In this document: positions 40,266-49,186 of the stretch, piece by piece
Numbering within the stretch: the stretch's first letter is position 1
Layout: the number at the start of each line of letters is the position of its first letter
DNA from: W589 sp964611805
Lineage (GTDB): Bacteria; Chloroflexota; Dehalococcoidia; Dehalococcoidales; Fen-1064
Direction of reading: 5' to 3'
DNA: 64,000 bases
NCBI GenBank assembly: GCA_964611805.1
Contig: CAZTBG010000001.1
Coordinates: 62,001-126,000, forward strand
The notes under the pieces: model-generated
The model's input: only the letters and a program-made list of their open reading frames with translations
What the model was told of the DNA's origin: nothing
The model's database searches: none
Position numbers and translations under genes: made by a program

Positions 40266-41579
40266 ATGAGCTTTAAGTCGGCACAGCAGATTTGGGAAAC
40301 CGCCCTCGGTGAGCTACAGATAGAAGTTAATAGGTCGAACTACCGGACCTGGCTGGGAAGTACCGTTGGCCTCAGCTATAATAACGGTGATTTCGTCGTC
40401 GGTGTACCAAACGCCTTTGTGGCCGAATACCTCGAGAGGAACCTCCGCTCTCTGATTGAGAAGGTGCTCACCGGACTTGCTCAGAGCAAGGTCAAGGTCA
40501 ACTTCCACGTCGGTACACGGGAAGAAAGCCCTAAAGCCAAACAGGAAAACCTCCCCTTGTTCAACCCCAGATATACGTTCGATTCTTTCATCGTCGGCAA
40601 GTCCAACGAGATGGCCCATGCCGCTGCCTTGAAGGTAGCCGAACAGCCGGGGCAGACCTATAACCCCCTCTTCATCCACGGGCCGGCCGGACTCGGCAAG
40701 ACCCACTTGCTACAGGCTATCGGACATACGGCGATGGCCAAGGGACTGAACACCCTCTACGTTAGCGCCGAGCAGTTCACCAACGAAGTAGTCAGTGCCA
40801 TTCGAGAAGGCAGGACAGAGGAGTTTCGCAAAAAGTACCGCAGCGTCGACATACTCCTCGTCGATGATATCCAGTTCTTCGGCGGCAAGGAACGGACCAA
40901 GGAAAACTTCTTCCATACCTTCAACGACCTTTATGCCGCCAACCGCCAGATTGCCGTCACCAGTGACTGCCCACCCCGTGAGATACCTCAAATCCGCGCC
41001 CAGTTACGTTCTCGCCTGGAATGGGGTCTGGTTACTGACCTGCAACCGCCCGACTTCGAAACACGCCTGGCCATTCTACAGGCCCGGGCCAGGCAGGATG
41101 GAGTAGACATCACACCCGATGTCCTGGAATTCATCGCCCTCCAGATTAAAGAGAATATACGAGCGCTGGAAGGCTCCCTGAACCGGGTTGTTGCCTATTC
41201 GAAGTTATTAAAGACCACGATTACACCAGAATCTGCCGCCCGTGCCCTCGAGGACATTACCAGCAAAAGACCCGAACCGGCCCCGCTACTACCAGCTTCA
41301 ATTGCCGAAGAGACTGCCGCCAGCTTCCAGGTAACCCTCTCCGACCTCAAGGGGCGGAAAAGGGATGAGGCTACTGTCCTCGCTCGACAGGTAACCATGT
41401 ATCTTATGCGACAGGAGACCGACCGCTCGTTATCCGAAATAGGCAGGGAACTGGGCGGACGCAGTCCGGCAACTATCAGCTACGCCTATGACAAGATTGC
41501 CAACAGTATCAATAACGACCCGCACCTGAGACGCCAGGTATTTAATATCCAGCAGAAGCTACACGCCGCCACAGCATAA
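40266..41579 (+). CDS. dnaA: Chromosomal replication initiator protein DnaA
   Basis: 437 residues. Domain I about 1-80; a very short linker (about 85-100); the AAA+ domain has Walker A GPAGLGKTH (139-147), Walker B LLVDDIQF and the Arg finger region RSRLEWGLV. Domain IV (340-437) carries the DnaA signature as GRSPATISYAYDKI (398-411); the usual form is GRDHTTVxxA, so the Asp-His-Thr that read the DnaA box are Ser400-Pro401-Ala402. ATG start with no clear ribosome site. Neighbours obgE, nadD and gyrB are common near origins. Confidence 0.95.
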   Translation: MSFKSAQQIWETALGELQIEVNRSNYRTWLGSTVGLSYNNGDFVVGVPNAFVAEYLERNLRSLIEKVLTGLAQSKVKVNFHVGTREESPKAKQENLPLFNPRYTFDSFIVGKSNEMAHAAALKVAEQPGQTYNPLFIHGPAGLGKTHLLQAIGHTAMAKGLNTLYVSAEQFTNEVVSAIREGRTEEFRKKYRSVDILLVDDIQFFGGKERTKENFFHTFNDLYAANRQIAVTSDCPPREIPQIRAQLRSRLEWGLVTDLQPPDFETRLAILQARARQDGVDITPDVLEFIALQIKENIRALEGSLNRVVAYSKLLKTTITPESAARALEDITSKRPEPAPLLPASIAEETAASFQVTLSDLKGRKRDEATVLARQVTMYLMRQETDRSLSEIGRELGGRSPATISYAYDKIANSINNDPHLRRQVFNIQQKLHAATA

Positions 41580-41822
41580 ACCACTCAAAAGCGGCTGAAA
41601 GATTTGGATGGCCCGCTGTTATTTTTCAACAAGTCCCCACCCCTTTCGATAAACCGCACCTTACCTGCCTGTAGCACCACTGCTAAACTACACCAGCCAC
41701 CAAATTTAAACTTCAGCCAATACCTGATAGTATTAATAATGATACTTGGTAACTATCTCCACAAGGCATAATCAAGGTTAGAACTTTGTAACGTTACTTT
41801 GATGTGGTTGTAGGTGGTGCCT

Positions 41823-43079
41823 GTGTATGATGTCGCTGAGATAAGGGTCAGGGCTGGTGATGGTGGTGATGGAGCAATCAGCTTCCGTCATGAGAAGTTT
41901 GTGCCCTTCGGGGGCCCGGACGGTGGTGATGGTGGCGATGGTGGTAGTGTCATTATCGAGTCGGATGTCGCTATTACCAATCTGCTTGGTTACCGCCGGG
42001 AAGCCTCTTATAAGGCAGAACACGGCTATGATGGCCAGGGCAGTAGGAAGCACGGTAAGCGTGGGAGAGACCTTATACTGAGAGTGCCGGTAGGGACACT
42101 CATTTCAGACAAAGGGCAGGATGGTGTGGATGTCCTGATTGCTGATCTCGGCCAGTTTGGTCAGCGTGTCGTGGTTACCAGGGGTGGAAAAGGGGGGTTG
42201 GGTAACGTACACTTCGCCTCATCCACCAATCAGGCGCCGCGGCTCGCACAGAAGGGAGAGCCTGGCGAGGAAAAGACATTGCTGTTGGAGCTGCGGCTTA
42301 TCGCGGATGTCGGAATCATCGGCTATCCTAATGTCGGTAAGTCTACACTCTTGGCGGCTGCCTCGGCGGCCAAACCCGAGATTGCTGACTACCCCTTCAC
42401 GACACGGGCTCCGGTAGTTGGCGTGGTCGAAGTCGGGCCGGATACCTTTGTCCTTGCGGAGATTCCGGGGCTTATTGAGGGTGCCCATCTCGGCCGTGGA
42501 CTGGGCCATGATTTCCTGCGCCACGTCACCCGTACCAGGATGTTTCTGCACATTGTCGACGGTAGTTCACTGTCACCAGCGGAGGCCATGACCGGGGTGA
42601 ACACGGAGCTTGGCCTGTTCGATGCCGCTCTGGCGCGTAAGCCCCAGCTCGTGGTGGTGAACAAGATTGACCTGCCGGAGGTGAGAGCCAGGCTGGCGGA
42701 GATAATGGAGAGCTTCCGCAGTATCGGCGTCACCCCGCTGGCAATATCGGCGGTAACCAGAGAAGGCGTCGCCGAACTGATGACACATACCTGGGACGCG
42801 TTGAAGCAGATTGGCGATACCCGTAAGGAGGTCCCGGCGAAGGTCTTTCGTCCGCAGCCCCGAGGCGCCCGTGTCACTGTGCATAAAGAAGGAGATACCT
42901 TTGTTGTCAAGGCACCGGCATTGGAGCGTATCATCGCCCGGTCGGACGTGGCTGATGCCGGAGTACGCTGGCAGCTCAACCAGCAGATTGACCGGTTGGG
43001 TGTTGGCCGCGCACTGAAGAAGGCCGGGGCTATCCCCGGTGACAAGATTCGCTGCGGTGGACTCGAATGGGAGTGGTAG
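41823..43079 (+). CDS. obgE: GTPase Obg/CgtA
   Basis: About 418 residues. The start is taken as the GTG at 41823, where AGGTGG lies 5 bases upstream and the protein begins YDVAEIRVRAGDGGDGAISFRHEKFVPFGGPDGGDGGDGG, the glycine-rich Obg fold; a GTG at 41814 is also in frame. The G-domain has GYPNVGKST, DYPFTT, DTFVLAEIPGL and NKID. A C-terminal OCT domain (FVVKAPALERIIARSDVAD...) follows. Ribosome-assembly and stress GTPase. The 243 bp before it are AT-rich and otherwise empty. nadD follows by 4 bp. Confidence 0.94.
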   Translation: MYDVAEIRVRAGDGGDGAISFRHEKFVPFGGPDGGDGGDGGSVIIESDVAITNLLGYRREASYKAEHGYDGQGSRKHGKRGRDLILRVPVGTLISDKGQDGVDVLIADLGQFGQRVVVTRGGKGGLGNVHFASSTNQAPRLAQKGEPGEEKTLLLELRLIADVGIIGYPNVGKSTLLAAASAAKPEIADYPFTTRAPVVGVVEVGPDTFVLAEIPGLIEGAHLGRGLGHDFLRHVTRTRMFLHIVDGSSLSPAEAMTGVNTELGLFDAALARKPQLVVVNKIDLPEVRARLAEIMESFRSIGVTPLAISAVTREGVAELMTHTWDALKQIGDTRKEVPAKVFRPQPRGARVTVHKEGDTFVVKAPALERIIARSDVADAGVRWQLNQQIDRLGVGRALKKAGAIPGDKIRCGGLEWEW

Positions 43080-43083
43080 CTGG

Positions 43084-43698
43084 ATGAAAATAGGTATACT
43101 CGGAGGTACCTTCGACCCGATTCATAACGGGCACCTCGCTGTGGCGGAGGAGGTTAGGTCACGGCTCAGTCTCGATGAGATTCTCTTTGTCCCCACTGGT
43201 CAGCCTTGGCGCAAGGGGGGTAACCCGATTCAACCAGCCAAACACCGCGTTGAGATGGTACGCCTTGCCATCGCGGGTAGGCCTTACTACCGGCTGTCCC
43301 TCATCGAGGTGGACCGGAAGGGGCCATCATATACTCTCGATACCCTGACGGAACTGTCGTCTGGACTGAGTACGGCGGGTGAAATCTTTTTTATTGTGGG
43401 TTGGGACAGCCTGTCTGACCTGCCGAACTGGAAGTCTCCGGAGCGGATTATACGGCTCTGTCGGCTGGTAGCCGTACCCCGTCCGGGCTATTCCCGCCCC
43501 GACTTCGATTCCTTAGAGACCATTGTCCCAGGACTATCGGAGCGGGTAGTCATGCTTGACAGGCCTGAGGTGGATATCAGCGCTTCTGAGATAAGGGAAC
43601 GGGTTGCCCGTGGGCTTCCGATAAGCGGCCTTGTCCCCGAAGCGGTGGAGGAATACATCCGGGGGCACGGGTTGTATTCAGCTGAGAAGGACACGTAG
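43084..43698 (+). CDS. nadD: Nicotinate-nucleotide adenylyltransferase
   Basis: 204 residues from the ATG at 43084; an earlier in-frame ATG lies inside obgE and is rejected. The nucleotidyltransferase motifs are GILGGTFDPIHNGHLAVAEEV, LFVPTGQPWRKG and ISASEIRERVARG. It adenylylates NaMN to NaAD, the step after NadC and also the source of NaAD for LarB. Probably translated with obgE (4-bp spacing), an arrangement widespread in bacteria. Confidence 0.95.
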   Translation: MKIGILGGTFDPIHNGHLAVAEEVRSRLSLDEILFVPTGQPWRKGGNPIQPAKHRVEMVRLAIAGRPYYRLSLIEVDRKGPSYTLDTLTELSSGLSTAGEIFFIVGWDSLSDLPNWKSPERIIRLCRLVAVPRPGYSRPDFDSLETIVPGLSERVVMLDRPEVDISASEIRERVARGLPISGLVPEAVEEYIRGHGLYSAEKDT

Positions 43699-43716
43699 TT
43701 TGGAGGATGTACCCGC

Positions 43717-45657
43717 CTAGATATCCAGGTTCTTGACACTCTTGGCGTGGGCCTGGATGAAGGTCTTGCGGGGCAGGACCTCCTCGCCCATCAGGGTGGA
43801 GAACGTCTGGTCAGCCCTGGCGGCATCCTCCACCTCCACTTGTAGCAGGGTGCGGGTTGCCGGGTCCATGGTAGATTCCCAGAGCTGCCCGGAGTTCATC
43901 TCGCCAAGGCCCTTATAGCGCTGGACGTTCACCCGCTTCGACCCCTTGAGCTCCTGCAGGGCTTCTTCCTTCTCGCTTTCGGTATATATCCACTGCCCAC
44001 CCTTTGAAGCTGTGATGCGGTATAGCGGTGGCTGGGCAATGAACAGGTGCCCGTTTCTGATTAGCTCCGGCATGTGTCGGAAGAAGAATGTCAGCAGCAG
44101 GGTGCGTATGTGCGAGCCGTCAACATCTGCGTCGGCCATGAGGATGACCCTGTGATAGCGCAGCCTGGAGAGGTCAAAGTCGTCGTCGATACCGGCCCCG
44201 AGGGCGGTGATAATGGCACGGATTTCTTCGCTGGACAGCATCTTGTCCGGTGGGGCCTTTTCTACGTTGAGAATTTTCCCCCTCAGTGGTAGTATCGCCT
44301 GGAAGCGTCGCTCTCTCCCTTCCTTGGCGGAGCCTCCAGCCGAAGGGCCCTCTACCAGGTATATTTCGCAGAGAGAGGGGTCTTTTTCTGAGCAGTCCGC
44401 CAGTTTCCCCGGTAGCGTGCCAGTATCCAGGCTATTCTTGCGGACGATCAGGTCACGGGCCCGGCGTGCTGCCTCCCGTGCCTTGGCCGAGAGCAGACAC
44501 TTATCGATAATCTTTCTGACGTCGTCAGGGTGCTCCTCAAAATAGAGGGTCAGCCCTTCAGCAACAACGCTTTCGACTTGCCCTTTGACCTCAGGGTTGC
44601 CCAGTTTGGCCTTGGTCTGCCCCTCGAACTGGGGCTCGGCTAACTTGACGCTGATGACGGCTGTCAGCCCTTCCCTGACATCCTCACCCGTCAGGTTGGG
44701 GTCGTCTTCTTTGATAAGCTTATTCTTGCGGGCGTAGTCGTTGAGGGCGCGGGTAAGTGCCGAGCGGAAGCCGGTAAGGTGTGAGCCGCCGTCGATTGTG
44801 TTAACGCAGTTGGCGAAGCTGGAGGTCGACTCGCTGAAGCCATCGTTGTACTGCAGGGCTGCTTCGACGATGGTGCTGTTAATTGACTTATTGATGTAGA
44901 TAGGCTGGGGGTGGCGCAGTGTCCGCGTCCGGTTAAGGTGGCGGACGAAGCTGGTAATACCGCCCTCGAAGTAGAAGGTAAACGGCTCGCTGTCCCTCCG
45001 TTCATCTATGAGCGTTATCTCCAGTCCCTTGTTCAGGTAGGTAATCTCTCTGATGCGCTCCTTGATTGTATTGAAATCGTATCTGGCGTTGCCGAATATC
45101 TCCTCGTCGGCGAGGAAGGTGGTGGTAGTACCGGTGCCGTCGGTCTCACCAATCACGGTTACCTCTCCCTGAGGGATGCCCTGTTTGAAATCGATGTGAT
45201 AGACCTTGCCGTCAAGCCGGACGTCCACCTTGCACCAGGCAGACAGGGCGTTCACAACCGAAGCACCGACCCCGTGCAGACCTCCGGATACCTGATAAGT
45301 CCTGCCACCGAACTTAGCGCCGGCGTGGAGCACTGTCATCACCGTCTCCAGGGCTGACTTCCCGGTGGTGGGGTGTGTGTCTACCGGAATACCGCGGCCG
45401 TTGTCCTCCACCGATACCGAGTTGTCCTGGTGGATGATGACGCTTATCTTATCGCAGAAGCCGGCCATGGCCTCGTCCACGCTATTGTAGACTATCTCGT
45501 AGACAAGGTGGTGCAGTCCGCGTGAATCGGTGCTACCGATGTACATGCCCGGACGGCGGCGAATCGCTTCCCGTGCGCCGAGCACCTGGATATCGCTGGC
45601 AGTATAATCACCGTTATTACCGGTGGACCGGGTTTTGCGTGATGATTTCGGTGTCAT
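43717..45657 (-). CDS. gyrB: DNA gyrase subunit B
   Basis: 646 residues. ATPase domain with RPGMYIGSTDSRGLHHLVYEIVYNSVDEAMAG, NGRGIPVDTHP and GGLHGVGASVVNALS; transducer with QLEGQTKxKLG-like residues QFEGQTKAKLGNPEVK; TOPRIM motifs EGPSAGGSAKEGRERRFQAILPLRGKILNVEKA and DADVDGSHIRTLLLTFF; the C-terminal RYKGLGEMNSGQLWESTMDP. AAGGAGC lies 9 bases before the ATG. A TATAAT at 45789-45784 could be the -10, giving a leader of about 120 bases. Converges with nadD. Confidence 0.97.
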   Translation of the reverse strand: MTPKSSRKTRSTGNNGDYTASDIQVLGAREAIRRRPGMYIGSTDSRGLHHLVYEIVYNSVDEAMAGFCDKISVIIHQDNSVSVEDNGRGIPVDTHPTTGKSALETVMTVLHAGAKFGGRTYQVSGGLHGVGASVVNALSAWCKVDVRLDGKVYHIDFKQGIPQGEVTVIGETDGTGTTTTFLADEEIFGNARYDFNTIKERIREITYLNKGLEITLIDERRDSEPFTFYFEGGITSFVRHLNRTRTLRHPQPIYINKSINSTIVEAALQYNDGFSESTSSFANCVNTIDGGSHLTGFRSALTRALNDYARKNKLIKEDDPNLTGEDVREGLTAVISVKLAEPQFEGQTKAKLGNPEVKGQVESVVAEGLTLYFEEHPDDVRKIIDKCLLSAKAREAARRARDLIVRKNSLDTGTLPGKLADCSEKDPSLCEIYLVEGPSAGGSAKEGRERRFQAILPLRGKILNVEKAPPDKMLSSEEIRAIITALGAGIDDDFDLSRLRYHRVILMADADVDGSHIRTLLLTFFFRHMPELIRNGHLFIAQPPLYRITASKGGQWIYTESEKEEALQELKGSKRVNVQRYKGLGEMNSGQLWESTMDPATRTLLQVEVEDAARADQTFSTLMGEEVLPRKTFIQAHAKSVKNLDI

Positions 45658-45827
45658 GGGCAGTCAGCTCCTTCGTGGTGGTGGGGTAGCGGACACGCGT
45701 ATATGGAAATGACGGCAAAGGGTAAATTCACACAGAAGTCCAGTGTAATGGGTCGGTACGAATGGTGAGTCACACATTAATATATTATAGCATATTCAGG
45801 CTGGAAAGTGAAGCTGAGGAGTGCGTA

Positions 45828-46391
45828 TTAATCCAGTAGTTTCTCCAGGTCTGGTGGTATGAATGAGAATATCACCATGTCATACACGTTTTCGTGGACA
45901 ACTAGGCGGTTTCTCAGGACACCCTCATGGATGGCACCGGCCTTCTCAGCAACACGCTGGCTGGCATCGTTGTCGGTGGCTGCTATAATTTCAATTCGGT
46001 TGAGCTTGAGCTCCTTAAGACCGAATCTGGCCAGAAGACGGGTGGCAATGGTCGCGATACCTTGCTGAGTCTGGCTGGTCCTGACCCAGTAGCCGAGGTT
46101 GGCAACCTTGTCCAGCAGGTTCAGGTTATTCAAGCCGCAGCCGCCCAAGAAAGACCCGTCCTTGGAATCGGTGATGGCGAAATTGTACTCCGTACCATCC
46201 TGCCAGCGTTACACACATTGTGCTATCCAGGTCCTGCTTTCTTCGATAGCGTAATCAGCGTGACACCACTTCATCCAGGGGGAGACCTCGGCGAGGGACT
46301 CCCGGGCTGCGGCGTAGAGGTCGGCGGCGTCACCGGGGTGGTAGGGCCGTAGCAGCACTTGCCCTGAGGTTAGATTCGGCTGGTCTTTCAT
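45828..46391 (-). pseudogene. GNAT (RimJ/RimL-type) N-acetyltransferase with one in-frame stop
   Basis: The frame from the ATG at 46391 (PNLTSGQVLLRPYHPGDAADLYAAARES) runs to a TAA at 46209-46211 and resumes at once in the same frame (RWQDGTEYNFAI, then GGCGLNNLNLLDKVANLGYWVRTSQTQQGIATIATRLL, the acetyl-CoA site). Both parts belong to one acetyltransferase of about 187 residues. No frameshift is needed: a single nonsense codon at about position 61 splits it. Either a young pseudogene or a sequencing error. Confidence 0.82.
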
Positions 46392-46454
46392 TGTATGCTC
46401 TCTCAATTAGGTGGAAATGGAAGCTGGAGGAGGTTTGTTTTGGTAAAAAGTAAG

Positions 46455-46484
46455 GTGTCCGACCATCTTGCAATAATCGGACAC
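46455..46484. repeat. 8-bp inverted repeat
   Basis: GTGTCCGA (46455-46462) and TCGGACAC (46477-46484). A related ATTATCGGGCA motif occurs 20 bp further on. Between the GNAT pseudogene and the toxin-antitoxin promoter; function unknown. Confidence 0.4.
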
Positions 46485-46533
46485 TTGTGCTATTATCGGG
46501 CAAACATTAGTTCTATTATTACTGGTACAGAAC

Positions 46534-46560
46534 CTCGAAGCTACTGACACTAGCTTCGAG
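46534..46560. repeat. 10-bp perfect inverted repeat upstream of the toxin-antitoxin operon
   Basis: CTCGAAGCTA (46534-46543) and TAGCTTCGAG (46551-46560) around 7 bp, about 50 bp before the antitoxin ATG. Candidate operator. Confidence 0.45.
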
Positions 46561-46566
46561 AGACCC

Positions 46567-46576
46567 CTGTATACAG
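46567..46576. promoter_or_regulatory. Palindrome CTGTATACAG in the toxin-antitoxin promoter region
   Basis: Perfect 10-bp palindrome 36 bp before the antitoxin ATG, next to TATAGC (about 46581), a possible -10. Fits an autoregulatory site for the DNA-binding antitoxin. Confidence 0.4.
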
Positions 46577-46611
46577 ACATTATAGCATGTTTGTAAAAGG
46601 GGGTCAAGACT

Positions 46612-47325
46612 ATGGTAGTTACTGAGACAAATTCAGCATTTGAGGGCATCTATATAGCCCCTGAAGCTTCTCTCTACTTGACAGCCACCTTGAAACGTGA
46701 TGTCCCGTCAGCGGAGCAAGTTTACCCTGTGCACGCTCGTAACCTTATACGTTGGATTCGAACTGGGTTGACATCACCTGAACTTAAGCAAGTTCCAGGG
46801 AAAGAATTGCTTATGAGTTTCGAAGACCTGATTTCAATGCGTGTTATTGCTGTGCTAAGGTCACTAGGTGTTAGCTGGCCGCGAATACGAAGAGCGGAGC
46901 AATGGATGCGCCAGCAAACAGGATATCGTCGGCCGTTTGCAGTTGAACGAGTGTGGACTGAAACCAGGGATGTTTTTGCAGATTTCCCAGGAGGATTCGT
47001 TGCAGCGAGTCGTGGGGGGCAACTCACGTTAGCTGGATTGCTTGACCAGTATCTTCAGCCAGTTCAGGACATGACCTTCATTCGACACAATGGGGTCTAT
47101 GTTGCTGCAACCTGGACTCCTCACGATAGTATCCTGATAAATCCACTAATTCAGTTTGGGGAACCGTGTATTCGAGGTACTCGCATTAGAACCAGAGTCA
47201 TATGGCAGATGTTGAAAGGCGGAGATTCAATCTCGTACCTAGTGAGAGCCTTTAAGCTCTCAGAGCAACAGATAGACCGCGCTTTGGAGTGGGAAAATCG
47301 TCTTCAGACCGCAAAACTATCCTAG
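46612..47325 (+). CDS. DUF433-type antitoxin with N-terminal MerR-like DNA-binding part
   Basis: 237 residues, ATG with AGGGGG upstream. The first ~110 residues (YPVHARNLIRWIRTGL... MSFEDLISMRVIAVLRSLGVSWPRIRRAEQWM) resemble a MerR-type winged helix. The C-terminal ~60 (LINPLIQFGEPCIRGTRIRTRVIWQMLKGGDSISYLVRAFKLSEQQIDRALEW) are a DUF433 domain, the VapB-like antitoxin module. A PIN-like toxin overlaps its 3' end. Lower GC than the flanks, so likely acquired. Confidence 0.85.
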   Translation: MVVTETNSAFEGIYIAPEASLYLTATLKRDVPSAEQVYPVHARNLIRWIRTGLTSPELKQVPGKELLMSFEDLISMRVIAVLRSLGVSWPRIRRAEQWMRQQTGYRRPFAVERVWTETRDVFADFPGGFVAASRGGQLTLAGLLDQYLQPVQDMTFIRHNGVYVAATWTPHDSILINPLIQFGEPCIRGTRIRTRVIWQMLKGGDSISYLVRAFKLSEQQIDRALEWENRLQTAKLS

Positions 47326-47398
47326 TTACCTACTTGATAACGATCTTAGCCCTGATATTGCAGGAGCACTTGCACTCTTTGGCTTCGATATACTGCAC

Positions 47399-47752
47399 AT
47401 GTCTTCCGTTCCACAATTCCAAGACCGTCCCGAGGGGGTGGCAGACCCAGAAATTATATTCTGGTGTAGAGACTACGGCCGAGCCTGGGTCACGCATGAC
47501 ATCAAGGCCAGAAAAAGGCATGAAGCCGACATGAAAGCCGCCCGTATCCATGTTGTGTGGATACGGGGTCGCCCAGAGGAAGGAGCTACGTGGCTGTTTT
47601 TCAAGATGCTCGTAAGAACAATAGATGAATTAGGGCGGCTTATCACATCCTCACATGGCGCAATCCACTTCAGCATCGGTCGACGTGAAGGTACTCGTCC
47701 TAAGGTAGTCTGGGCGGAATCATCTCAAGACCGTTCGAAATCCTCTGAGTAA
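47399..47752 (+). CDS. PIN-like (DUF5615-type) toxin, start codon unclear
   Basis: From the first ATG (47399) the product has DRPEGVADPEIIFWCRDYGRAWVTHDIKARKRHEADMKAARIHVVWIRG, the DUF5615/PIN-like ribonuclease core. But the same frame upstream (from about 47324) encodes SYLLDNDLSPDIAGALALFGFDILH, clearly the family's N-terminal strand with its first acidic residues. That part is preceded by no ATG, GTG or TTG back to a stop at about 47270. Either initiation is non-canonical or one base is lost near 47300-47335, where the overlapping frame has a GTG (47289). Activity is therefore uncertain. Confidence 0.72.
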   Translation: MSSVPQFQDRPEGVADPEIIFWCRDYGRAWVTHDIKARKRHEADMKAARIHVVWIRGRPEEGATWLFFKMLVRTIDELGRLITSSHGAIHFSIGRREGTRPKVVWAESSQDRSKSSE

Positions 47753-47781
47753 AACTGACCGTACTCGAACAGAACCACATT

Positions 47782-49029
47782 TCACCGGAGCAACTCCAGC
47801 AGTCTCCCGGCTGGCATACTTTCCTGCTGTGAAGTGGTCATGTCCCGTAGCACTACGGTACCTGCTCTCACTTCATCCTCGCCGATGATAACTACCTTCG
47901 GGATGTTGAGGTTGTTTGCCTGGCGGAGCTGTGCCTTGAGGCTGCGGTCACCGATGGCCGTTATCACGGCGGTACCGTTGCGCCGCAGAGTGGTCGCCAG
48001 CTTTAAAGCAGTATCCTTAGCCTCGTTTCCCAGATGTGCAATGAATAGCTGAGGGCCAGGTAGCGAAGGTACGGAGATATTTTCCTTTTGCAGACCGAGG
48101 ACGATGCGCTCGATTCCGGTGGCAAAGCCGATTCCCGGGGTCGGTTTGCCACCCAGTTCCTCAATCAGGTCATCGTAGCGACCGCCTCCGCCGAGTGAGC
48201 TCTGCGACCCGCCGCCCTTGGGCTGGACCTCGAACACCGTCCGCGTGTAGTAGTCGAACCCGCGGACGAGGCGGCGGTTTTCCTCAAAGGGGATTTCGAG
48301 GATGCTCAGGTAGTGTTTTAGCTGGATATAATGCTCGGTGCACTCCGGGCAGAGATAGTCAGTGCTTTTCGGGGCGGCATCAGCTATCGGCTGACATTGC
48401 GGGCTCTTACAGTCCAGCAACCGCATGGGATTCTTCTGGAACCGGACTTTACAGTCGGCGCACGCCGCGTCAATGTGCGGGCTGTAGTGTTCCTTGAGTG
48501 CGGAGAGATACTCAGGTCGGCACTTCTTGCAGCCGATGCTGTTTAATACTATCGTGAAGAGGCCTAATCCCAGGCTGGTGAAGAACTGCCAGGCCATGTC
48601 GATAACCTCGGCGTCAAGGGCGGGGTCGGCGTCGCCGATGGCCTCGCAGCCGAAGTGGCCGTGTTGCCGGTACCTGCCTGCCTGGGGCCGTTCGTAGCGG
48701 AAGGCAGGCCCGATGTAGTACAGCTTCACCGGCTGGGGACGGTTGTGCATGCCGTGTTCCAGGTAGGCCCGGCAGACGGAAGCGGTGCCCTCCGGTCTCA
48801 GTGCCAGGCTGTTGCCACCACGGTCCTCGAAGACGTACATCTCCTTTTCAACGATATCGGTGCCTTCGCCAACACCTCGTGTGAAGAGCCGCGCGTCCTC
48901 AAACATCGGAAGGTCGATGCGCTCGTAGCCGTAGAGACGGCATATCTCAGCCGCCTTCTGCTCGACGTAACGCCAGAATGGTTGCTCCTTGGGAAGGATA
49001 TCTGTTGTACCCCGTGGTGCCCGGTACAA
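47782..49029 (-). CDS. hisS: Histidyl-tRNA synthetase
   Basis: 415 residues from a TTG at 49029, chosen because AGGAGG lies 4 bases upstream and the protein then begins YRAPRGTTDILP, the normal HisRS start; a longer in-frame ORF to 49173 passes through the promoter. Class II motifs: motif 2 with RPEGTASVCRAYLEH and FRYERPQAGRYRQHGHFGCEAIG, the histidine loop RGFDYYTRTVFEV, and motif 3 GIGFATGIERIVL. Contains a Cys-rich insert (CKKC...CADC...CLC-like) plausible for zinc. Divergent from rel. Confidence 0.95.
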   Translation of the reverse strand: MYRAPRGTTDILPKEQPFWRYVEQKAAEICRLYGYERIDLPMFEDARLFTRGVGEGTDIVEKEMYVFEDRGGNSLALRPEGTASVCRAYLEHGMHNRPQPVKLYYIGPAFRYERPQAGRYRQHGHFGCEAIGDADPALDAEVIDMAWQFFTSLGLGLFTIVLNSIGCKKCRPEYLSALKEHYSPHIDAACADCKVRFQKNPMRLLDCKSPQCQPIADAAPKSTDYLCPECTEHYIQLKHYLSILEIPFEENRRLVRGFDYYTRTVFEVQPKGGGSQSSLGGGGRYDDLIEELGGKPTPGIGFATGIERIVLGLQKENISVPSLPGPQLFIAHLGNEAKDTALKLATTLRRNGTAVITAIGDRSLKAQLRQANNLNIPKVVIIGEDEVRAGTVVLRDMTTSQQESMPAGRLLELLR

Positions 49030-49080
49030 GGTTCCTCCTGTCTTTGTTTCTAAATTCTGGTTCGGGTATAGTTCTAAGCT

Positions 49081-49110
49081 AGAATACCGTATCAGCCCCA
49101 AACTTGTAAA
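49081..49110 (-). promoter_or_regulatory. Predicted promoter of hisS
   Basis: Minus strand: -35 TTTACA (49110-49105), 18-bp spacer, -10 TATTCT (49086-49081); leader of about 45 bases to the TTG start. No T-box pattern seen. Confidence 0.5.
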
Positions 49111-49123
49111 GGCGTCTTGACTT

Positions 49124-49152
49124 TTGTATAAGTAATTTTCTTGCGCTATACT
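49124..49152 (+). promoter_or_regulatory. Predicted promoter of rel
   Basis: -35 TTGTAT (49124-49129), 17-bp spacer, -10 TATACT (49147-49152); leader of about 27 bases. Divergent from the hisS promoter 14 bp away. Confidence 0.55.
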
Positions 49153-49186
49153 ATCTGTGTAGCGAGCGTACATAATGGAGTAGTCG

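Noticed and set aside
39832..41822. A replication origin next to dnaA
   Set aside because: No consensus DnaA boxes or AT-rich unwinding element seen on either side; the unusual DnaA motif means standard boxes may not apply, so this stays open.
45828..46406. Two separate small acetyltransferase genes or a frameshift
   Set aside because: The halves lie in the same frame on either side of one TAA; a single nonsense codon explains it.
48997..49173. T-box or longer N terminus for hisS
   Set aside because: No T-box sequence; the extended frame crosses the promoter and AGGAGG marks the TTG at 49029.
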